Notes under the pieces: generated by a model
Seen by the model: only the letters and a program-made list of their open reading frames with translations
Databases searched by the model: none
What the model was told of the DNA's origin: nothing
Position numbers and translations under genes: made by a program
Shown here: piece after piece, positions 1 to 5,028 of the stretch
How the letters are laid out: every line of letters begins with the position of its first letter
How positions within the stretch are numbered: position 1 is the stretch's first letter
Source: JADKCL01 sp031424495
GTDB lineage: Bacteria; Bacteroidota; Bacteroidia; J057; JADKCL01
Assembly (NCBI GenBank): GCA_031424495.1
Contig: JANPHP010000266.1
Coordinates: 1-8,331, forward strand
DNA length: 8,331 nucleotides
Reading direction: 5' to 3'

Positions 1-101
1 CCGATGTACATGGCCGGGCGCTTGCGCACAGCCTCCAAACCTTCCAACACCTGAATATTGGATGCGTTGTAGTCGCCACCACTTACAGTTTCGTCGCTCA
101 T
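1..101 (-). CDS. gyrB: DNA gyrase subunit B, N-terminal fragment
   Basis: This is the start of GyrB, the ATPase subunit of DNA gyrase, which with GyrA introduces negative supercoils into DNA in the cytoplasm. Only 34 codons are present; the gene runs off the left edge of the window. The ATG is at 101-99, and reading leftward gives a short variable leader (MSDETVSGGDYNASN) followed by QVLEGLEAVRKRPAMYIG. That block is the nearly invariant N-terminal arm and first helix of the GHKL ATPase domain in GyrB. ParE starts can look alike, but the spacing of the leader before QVLEGLEAVRKRPAMYIG fits Bacteroidota GyrB better. No Shine-Dalgarno sequence precedes the start; the 5' flank is A-rich on the coding strand (102-112), as is usual in this phylum. 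The upstream gap holds a DnaA box cluster described separately. Confidence 0.93.
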   Translation of the reverse strand, partial: MSDETVSGGDYNASNIQVLEGLEAVRKRPAMYI

Positions 102-469
102 TTTTTTATTTTTCCCGCTGCTTTGACCTTCCTTGGTTTGCCGACAATCGACGGCAAATTGCGATCCACATCAAGACAGCGATTGCTTTAATTTCTCGTT
201 TTTCAATAAAGGTTAAAAATACGCCAAAATCTTCAATTTGCCCCGACTCAAAGGCTTGATTTTATCCACAGGAGGCGATGTTTTTTGATGTTTTGGCGAT
301 TCTTTCCTTCTGATGGCTGGATGATTCTAGCGATTGATCATCAGTGGATTAGCTCGCGACTCCATTGCTGCCATTTACAGGTTCTTGGATATTTCGAATC
401 CTTGAATTAATCCACCTAAAAATATGCACATATCCACGCCCCAAATGCTTAGATTTCTCAGCACCAGAC
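102..469. other. Non-coding gap upstream of gyrB with clustered DnaA-box-like sites (candidate oriC or DnaA-regulated promoter)
   Basis: No credible gene lies in this 368-base gap between gyrB and the lipoprotein gene. The stretch 181-240 is clearly AT-rich and could be an unwinding or promoter region. ATCCAC cores (the 3' part of the DnaA box TTATNCACA) occur at 164-169, 264-269, 410-415 and 432-437 on the plus strand and at 344-349 on the minus strand; a further one lies at 523-528, just inside the lipoprotein gene. ATGCAC at 424-429 belongs to ATATGCACA (422-430), one mismatch from the box. About 0.2 copies of one 6-mer would be expected here by chance over both strands. Two readings are possible: a replication origin beside gyrB, or autoregulatory DnaA sites on the gyrB promoter. 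I could not find a convincing Bacteroidota promoter (TTTG and TAnnTTTG) here. Confidence 0.5.
262..270 (+). promoter_or_regulatory. Perfect consensus DnaA box
   Basis: The sequence TTATCCACA matches the high-affinity DnaA box (TTATNCACA) exactly. It is followed by a short GC cluster (GGAGGC, 271-276) and then T-rich sequence. It sits 161 bases upstream of the gyrB start and is the best of a cluster of related sites. One perfect 9-mer can occur by chance; the surrounding cluster is what makes it credible. Confidence 0.6.
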
Positions 470-883
470 CTACTTGGCGAGCTTCAATTGCAGCGTAGCA
501 TCTTTGACGGTATAGCAGACAAATCCACATTCATTTTTGCTCTGCAGTTTGGTTTTGTCGCCGTCGATCGCCAAGATCGTGAGGTTGCCTTGGCGGTATT
601 TGGCGACACCGCTGTAGCGTGTGTCAAGGGCGACGTCATACCTGGTCGATGATGTGAGGGTATCCCGAAAATAGAGGGCGCTGTCACTGGCATCGCCATA
701 GTAGATGGCGATCGGGATGGTGGGATTCTCCGTATTGGTGCTTACCTCCACCGACAAGGAGGCCGTCGTCGGCTCGACGGTGAGGCAGTTATTGTCGGGG
801 ATGCAATCGGTGTTGTTGTTGAGACAAGCTGCGAATGGCAGGCACAACAAGAGGATGGCTACGAATCTGCTCGCGGTATGCAT
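470..883 (-). CDS. Small predicted lipoprotein of unknown function
   Basis: This encodes a 137-residue secreted protein that I do not recognise as a named family. Reading from the ATG at 883-881, it begins MHTASRFVAILLLCLPFAAC, a short signal peptide ending in a lipobox-like F-A-A-C with Cys20 as the probable lipidated residue. C14 is a less likely alternative. An N-rich, Cys-containing segment follows (C27, C33), then a mostly beta-type body with many Thr and Ser, and a C-terminal NECGFVC motif (C119, C123) before VKDATLQLKLAK. C27/C33 and C119/C123 could form disulfides in the periplasm. An ATG at 901 would add six residues (MTSDTT) and overlap the upstream gene by 11 bases; the internal start is preferred because it gives a standard signal peptide and a 7-nt gap. 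It is the last gene of the AsmA-barrel-lipoprotein unit, which suggests an envelope role. Confidence 0.72.
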   Translation of the reverse strand: MHTASRFVAILLLCLPFAACLNNNTDCIPDNNCLTVEPTTASLSVEVSTNTENPTIPIAIYYGDASDSALYFRDTLTSSTRYDVALDTRYSGVAKYRQGNLTILAIDGDKTKLQSKNECGFVCYTVKDATLQLKLAK

Positions 884-890
884 GGTGGTG

Positions 891-1475
891 TCAGAAGTCA
901 TCTGTGATCAAGAAGTTGAAACTGATGCCTATGCGGTGCGGATAGACGCTCTGGGTCACGAGGGGCAGGTACTGGTAGCCCAAGCGCAGGATCAAGAACC
1001 TGGAGTCGCTCAGGTACGCGCCGCCCATGCCTTCCCAAGCCAGATTTACGCTGCCTTTGGCGTCGGTGCCCCGGTAGTCGTTGAAGGTCATGCCGCCAAA
1101 AGCTCCGATGAACAAGCCCACCTCGGTGTTTTCATTCAGCTGGGTGAGCATGAAACGCTTGTCTGCCTCCACGCCGAGCAGGTAGCGACGCTCCTGATAC
1201 TGGTAGAGCAGATTGGGCGTGCCAGACTCCACGAGTACGCGCTTGGTGCCTAGCCGTGGCTGAAACGAGGCCTTGATGGAGGCGCGCGCCTCTTGCAAGC
1301 TCATTCCAAATGAGAGGTCGGCCATGATGTCGGTGAGGTTGAAATTGAGGCCTGCCCCAAATTCAGGAACGACGCTCTGCGCGTGCACCGGCTGCGCGGT
1401 GAGGCCGATCGCCGCTGAAATCAACAGGAAGATGCAGGCATGCCGCACCAACACGGATTTTGTACTGCACTTCAT
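891..1475 (-). CDS. Small outer-membrane beta-barrel protein of unknown function
   Basis: This encodes 194 residues with a clear Sec signal peptide: MKCSTKSVLVRHACIFLLIS, a hydrophobic core to about residue 27, and a probable cleavage site after VHA (residue 32), leaving QSVVPEFG at the mature N-terminus. The rest shows alternating polar and hydrophobic strands rich in Gly and aromatics, for example around EFGAGLNF (38-45), LLYQYQERRYLLGVEA (89-104), VGLFIGAFGGMTF (119-131) and FLILRLGYQYL (160-170). The last strand, IGISFNFLITDDF, ends in Phe as expected for BAM-inserted barrels. The size fits a small barrel of about eight strands, similar in kind to opacity or OmpW/OmpX-like proteins, but I cannot assign a family. 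A start 13 codons upstream (1514) would lie inside the AsmA gene and place polar residues before the signal peptide, so the ATG at 1475 is preferred. The gap to the AsmA stop is 4 nt, supporting co-transcription. Confidence 0.78.
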   Translation of the reverse strand: MKCSTKSVLVRHACIFLLISAAIGLTAQPVHAQSVVPEFGAGLNFNLTDIMADLSFGMSLQEARASIKASFQPRLGTKRVLVESGTPNLLYQYQERRYLLGVEADKRFMLTQLNENTEVGLFIGAFGGMTFNDYRGTDAKGSVNLAWEGMGGAYLSDSRFLILRLGYQYLPLVTQSVYPHRIGISFNFLITDDF

Positions 1476-1479
1476 TCGA

Positions 1480-4400
1480 TTACTTGAGCAGGGCGTCAGA
1501 CTTTGCACGGGCATCAGCTAGCAGCTTGGCTGCTTTGTCGTCGGCCTCTTTTTGCACCTTGGCTGCACCGTCGCCGCCTTCCTTGCGAATCACGTCGGCT
1601 GCCTTTTTCTTGGCGATCTTTTCGATCGGATTCTTAGCCGATTTCTCGACGTCGTCGGCACGTTTGTTGGCCTCAGCCCTCACCTTGTCGGCGGCGGTTT
1701 TGCCTTCTTCGCGGATCTTGGCGGCGGCCTTCTCAGCCTCGGCGATGATCTTGGCGGCTTCCGCCTTCGCCTTATCCTTGGCGTCATTCACGACATTGGC
1801 GACTACGGCTTTGACGGTGTCGACCGCCTTGTTTTTGATCTCCTCGATTTTGTCGGTCACCAGATCTTGCACGCCTTCGCCATTGGCATTCTTCACATAA
1901 GTGATTTTGGGGGCATCGATCGTGCCGCCCAACCCGACGCTCACTTTGAAATTGGCATTGGGGTCCATCGGCTTGCCGATCAGGCTGCCGACAGCACTCA
2001 TGGCAGCTGCGCCAGCGACTCCGGTCGGTACGTCAAAGGCGAGGTCGTAGGCCATGCTTTGGTCCAAGCCATTGCTGCCCTTGACCACCATTTTGCCTTT
2101 GCCGATCGGCACGTCAAATGGCTCGACCTCCAATCGTCCGTTGGCGACTTTAAAGAAGATCTTGGTATTCGCGATTTTGAGTTCCCGCAACGCTCCGATC
2201 TTGATCTTGTCGGCCACCATGTCCATGGCCTTGAAGCCCTTGAGGGTACCGTCGGTAATTGTCGCGATGCCGTCCATGATATTGATCGAGTTCAGGTCGG
2301 GGCTCATGTCGCTCAGCAACTTGCCAGTCAATGTGAATCCGGTGCCAAACTTGCCATTCACAAACTTGGCGATGGGCGCGAAGCTCTTGATGAGCACAAA
2401 GGTCTCGTAGCTCTTTTTGATGTCGAGGTTGGCAATGTTGAGGCCAAATTCGATCGCTGGAGCCTTCGCATTTTTGGTATCGTAGCCGCCATTCATTTTG
2501 AAATTGCCACCCAAGGTGTTGAACAGCAGGTTGTTCATGCTCACTTTGCTGTCACGCAAGACCACTTGCCCGGTCATGTTGTCGAGGGTCATGTTGTCAT
2601 ACAGCACCTTGTTGATCACACAATTCAGGGTGAAGTCGATGTCTGATGGGACTTCATACACTTCCATCGGCACGTCTTCGGTGGCTGCTTGGGCTGATGC
2701 AGCAGGAGCCGACGCGGCAGGGGTAGGATCCTCGGTCATCCATTCATTCACATCAAAAGAGCTGGAAACCAGATTCATCTCGCCTTTGATCTTTTGGTTG
2801 GGGAGCAGGGCATAAGCGAGGTAATTGTCGAGGGAGCCGGTAATGTTGACGGGGCTGCGGCCGACTTTGCCGCTATAGCGCTCGATATTCAGCTTTTGTG
2901 GTGTGAATGTGATGCGGCCGTCGTCGATGGTGATACCTTGGGGAATGTCGCCGTCCTTATAGCTGAGCTTGCTGATGTCGAGCGAGCCACTGGTCGGCAG
3001 GTTGGCATAGTTGCCAGCCTCGATGTCGCTCAGGACGCCGCTCGTGGTGATGTCCAGGTTCAGCAGGCCCGCCATGGTCGTGCCCTCCATCGGGTAGATT
3101 TTGTTGAGTTTCTCGAGGTTCAGCTTGCCTTTGGCGGTGGCGTTGTAGGCCACATTGTCAAAGTTGCGTGCGGAGAGTGTCGCGTCGAGCGGCTCGCCGT
3201 CGATCTCGGCGTGAAACTGCGTCACGTTGAGCACGGCCTCGGCGATATTGGTGCCGGGACACTTCATATCGGCGATCATGCTCATCTTGTCAATGGCCGA
3301 TGGGAAATCCACGGTCTTGTAATAGCCGTTTTCGAGTTTCATGCTGGCATTCACCACGGGGAATGTTCCTGCTGTCGTGTTCACAGTACCTTTGGCCGTG
3401 CCATCGACCGTGAATTTGCCCTTCATGTCTTGGCCCTCCATTGGGAACATCTTGAGCAGGTCTTCCAGATTCAGGCTGGCTTTGAGGGAGGCATCGATGA
3501 ACATATTTGCCTTCGTGAGGCCCGTGAGCAACAAGCGCGCATCGATCGGAGCCTTGCCCAGCATGGCATGAAACTTGGGAATCTCGATTTTCAGGTTGTC
3601 GAGGGTAGGGCCGGGGCTATCTGCTTTGAAGTCAAAGTTGATGTCCTTTACTTCCTCAGGCAGGTCAGGGTATTTGAAGCGGCCGTTCACAACGCCGAGA
3701 TGCACCTTGAATCCGGGAAGTGATTTTTCATTGTAAGTGCCCTTCACGCTGCCGTCCAGCTCAAAAGTGCCGTCGGTGTCGATGTTGGAGAAATCTTTGG
3801 TATACATGCCAGGCACCATCGAGAGCACGCTCTTGAAGGTATTTTGGTTGGTGCCAAACTTGAGGTCCATGCCGATGTCGTCGCCCTTCATCGAGACCCA
3901 GCCATCAAACTTGAGCTCGATATCGTTGAGGCCGATGCGGTTGTCTTTGAGGGTGTAGATGCTGTTTTTGGTGTCAATGTTCACCGTGAGGTCGGCATCG
4001 ATCTTGCCTTTGTGCAGGTAGGAAGTGCCGCCCATTTCAAAAGTGACCGTGTCGGCGGATGTATAGGTGTCAAAATCGTAGGAATCGTCGGCAAAGTCGC
4101 CCGAGCCTTTGTGATTGAGGTTGTCGATTTTCAGGTAGATGTCGCTGGAGCGGTCATCGTAGATGAGCTGTGCATTGTTGATGGAGTAGGCGCTCAGTTG
4201 AAGTGCCAGGGCCGATGCCGACGAAGTATCGGCTGCCGCAGTATCCACCACCACAGTGTCGGTGCTGGGCTTCATGATATCCCAATTGGCTTTGCCGGCC
4301 TTGTTCACCTGCGCATGGATGCGCGGTGCGTCGAGCGTGAGCTTGTTCACCTTGTATTTGTCGCCCATGATGCTGAATAGGTCCACGACCACGCCGAGGC

Positions 4401-4671
4401 GCTCGACATCGATGAGGGTGTCGCCCTTAAAATCATCCTTGCCCACGACCCCAAACTTGTCGAGGCTCACGGTGAGGTTGGGGAAGTTGCTGAAGACGCC
4501 AATGCCCACATTCTCAAAATAGACCGTAGCATTCACCTCCTTGTTGATGTAGTCGGTGACAGCCTTCTTGATTTGTTTGCCAAAAATGAAGGGGATGAGG
4601 ATGATGACGATGAGGAGCACCAAGGTCGTAATGCCGGTGATTTTCAGCGCCCGCGTGAGAAATTTTTTCAT
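1480..4671 (-). CDS. AsmA family protein with C-terminal 11-residue-repeat helix
   Basis: This is a 1063-residue AsmA-like protein. The family spans the periplasm from an inner-membrane anchor; members are proposed bridge-like lipid carriers involved in outer-membrane biogenesis. Residues 11-31 form one hydrophobic anchor (ITGITTLVLLIVIILIPFIF). Residues about 45-135 are the AsmA N-terminal region, with SNFPNLTVSLD at 61-71 and LTLDAPRIHAQVNKAGKANW at 111-130. Low-complexity T/A/S linkers lie at about 136-156 and 646-668. Most of the rest is repeating beta-groove sequence; one module is present twice (FHA to PMEG, about 367-438 and 486-555). A conserved AsmA C-terminal region spans about 808-905. 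Residues 973-1060 form an Ala/Lys/Glu-rich helix in exact 11-residue units (AKIIAEAEKAA, AKIREEGKTAA, DKVRAEANKRA and on). The ATG at 4671 is followed by MKKFLTRALK; no Shine-Dalgarno sequence is visible. It heads an operon with the barrel and lipoprotein genes. Confidence 0.88.
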   Translation of the reverse strand: MKKFLTRALKITGITTLVLLIVIILIPFIFGKQIKKAVTDYINKEVNATVYFENVGIGVFSNFPNLTVSLDKFGVVGKDDFKGDTLIDVERLGVVVDLFSIMGDKYKVNKLTLDAPRIHAQVNKAGKANWDIMKPSTDTVVVDTAAADTSSASALALQLSAYSINNAQLIYDDRSSDIYLKIDNLNHKGSGDFADDSYDFDTYTSADTVTFEMGGTSYLHKGKIDADLTVNIDTKNSIYTLKDNRIGLNDIELKFDGWVSMKGDDIGMDLKFGTNQNTFKSVLSMVPGMYTKDFSNIDTDGTFELDGSVKGTYNEKSLPGFKVHLGVVNGRFKYPDLPEEVKDINFDFKADSPGPTLDNLKIEIPKFHAMLGKAPIDARLLLTGLTKANMFIDASLKASLNLEDLLKMFPMEGQDMKGKFTVDGTAKGTVNTTAGTFPVVNASMKLENGYYKTVDFPSAIDKMSMIADMKCPGTNIAEAVLNVTQFHAEIDGEPLDATLSARNFDNVAYNATAKGKLNLEKLNKIYPMEGTTMAGLLNLDITTSGVLSDIEAGNYANLPTSGSLDISKLSYKDGDIPQGITIDDGRITFTPQKLNIERYSGKVGRSPVNITGSLDNYLAYALLPNQKIKGEMNLVSSSFDVNEWMTEDPTPAASAPAASAQAATEDVPMEVYEVPSDIDFTLNCVINKVLYDNMTLDNMTGQVVLRDSKVSMNNLLFNTLGGNFKMNGGYDTKNAKAPAIEFGLNIANLDIKKSYETFVLIKSFAPIAKFVNGKFGTGFTLTGKLLSDMSPDLNSINIMDGIATITDGTLKGFKAMDMVADKIKIGALRELKIANTKIFFKVANGRLEVEPFDVPIGKGKMVVKGSNGLDQSMAYDLAFDVPTGVAGAAAMSAVGSLIGKPMDPNANFKVSVGLGGTIDAPKITYVKNANGEGVQDLVTDKIEEIKNKAVDTVKAVVANVVNDAKDKAKAEAAKIIAEAEKAAAKIREEGKTAADKVRAEANKRADDVEKSAKNPIEKIAKKKAADVIRKEGGDGAAKVQKEADDKAAKLLADARAKSDALLK

Positions 4672-4777
4672 GATGGGTGTAGACGGATAACTTTTCGAAA
4701 TCGAGGCAGCAATTTACGGAAAATTCAGCGAACAAGGAGAGATGAATGCTGGGGAAAAAAGGGAAACAGCATGAAAA

Positions 4778-4831
4778 CAAATTGCGGCCCGCGGCCTCTG
4801 GCTGCAGGCCTATCCGACGCAAGCCTCCGGC
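4778..4831 (-). repeat. REP-like GC-rich repeat, copy 1
   Basis: Read on the minus strand this begins GCCGGAGGCTTGCGTCGGAT, continues through GGCCTGCAGCCAGAGGCC and ends CGCAATTTG. It aligns with copy 2 (4904-4952, plus strand) and with copy 3 (8131-8174, minus strand). The shared order of blocks is GCCGGAG, then CGGAT or a variant, then CTGCAGCC or GTGCAGCC, then GAGGCC, then CGCAA and TTG. Copies 1 and 2 differ mainly by small indels and point changes. The length, GC-richness, dispersed placement between genes and inverted pairing resemble REP/BIME elements. No transposase is nearby. Confidence 0.65.
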
Positions 4832-4903
4832 GAGAGTAGCTAATTTTGAAGCTTATTCAGTACGTTTTACCCATGTAAATCCTTGCCATCCCGTAGGACA
4901 AGG

Positions 4904-4952
4904 GCCGGAGTGGCGGATCAGCGTGCAGCCGGAGGCCACCGCTCGCAAGTTG
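4904..4952 (+). repeat. REP-like GC-rich repeat, copy 2 (inverted relative to copy 1)
   Basis: On the plus strand this reads GCCGGAGTGGCGGATCAGCG, then TGCAGCCGGAGGCCACCGC, ending CGCAAGTTG. It has the same block order as copy 1 in opposite orientation, with about 72 bases between them. The two could pair in RNA or single-stranded DNA as a long imperfect hairpin; the 9-base blocks GCCTCCGGC (4823-4831) and GCCGGAGGC (4928-4936) are exact reverse complements. Confidence 0.65.
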
Positions 4953-4970
4953 CAAACGATTGCCCCCACA

Positions 4971-5004
4971 AACCAAAAGCGGCAACCCTCTCAGGTTGCC
5001 GCTT
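4971..5004 (-). terminator. Intrinsic terminator after nuoL
   Basis: A perfect 11-bp stem (AAGCGGCAACC at 4977-4987 and GGTTGCCGCTT at 4994-5004) encloses a 6-base loop. Read on the minus strand the stem is followed by TTTTGGTTTG, a T-rich tail that fits rho-independent termination. It begins 25 bases past the nuoL stop codon, so it should end the nuoJKL transcript. On the plus strand no T tract follows, so it does not look bidirectional. Confidence 0.9.
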
Positions 5005-5028
5005 CCTATCACGTTGCAAGCCGATCGC

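Larger units (their letters stand above)
4672..4976. other. Intergenic region between the AsmA operon and the nuo terminator
   Basis: About 300 bases without a credible gene. The part next to the AsmA start (4672-4777) is AT-richer and should hold that operon's promoter. A weak candidate on the minus strand is TTG (about 4733-4735) followed after 16 bases by TAAATTG (about 4710-4716), which only loosely fits the Bacteroidota TTTG/TAnnTTTG pattern. The remainder is dominated by two GC-rich repeats in opposite orientation. Short reading frames crossing it give similar peptides (RIGLQPEAAGRN on minus, RISVQPEATARK on plus) only because they translate copies of the same repeat. Confidence 0.6.

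Noticed and set aside
62..259. 65-codon plus-strand frame
   Set aside because: It starts antisense to gyrB and runs through the non-coding gap; no signature and no conserved start context.
271..338. Recurrent GAT triplets after the DnaA box, considered as a DnaA-trio
   Set aside because: The spacing is irregular (3 to 14 bases), and the strand and phase do not match the known DnaA-trio arrangement next to a box.
388..402. GGATATTTCGAATCC, considered as a terminator for the lipoprotein operon
   Set aside because: The palindrome is interrupted and GC-poor, and no T tract follows it on the minus strand.
365..652. 95-codon plus-strand frame
   Set aside because: Mostly antisense to the lipoprotein gene, which has better supporting evidence.
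705..1253. 182-codon open frame on the plus strand
   Set aside because: Antisense to the lipoprotein and barrel genes, both of which have signal peptides and operon spacing on the minus strand.
1552..2646. 364-codon open frame on the plus strand
   Set aside because: Antisense to the AsmA gene; codon bias keeps this frame open. No start context or recognisable domain.
2794..3723. 309-codon open frame on the plus strand
   Set aside because: Also antisense to the AsmA gene, with low-complexity Val/Gly/His-rich translation.
4514..4822. 102-codon minus-strand frame and similar plus-strand frame at 4746-5036
   Set aside because: Their shared peptide (QPEA) comes from translating inverted copies of the REP-like repeat; the frames also overlap the AsmA start or the nuo terminator.
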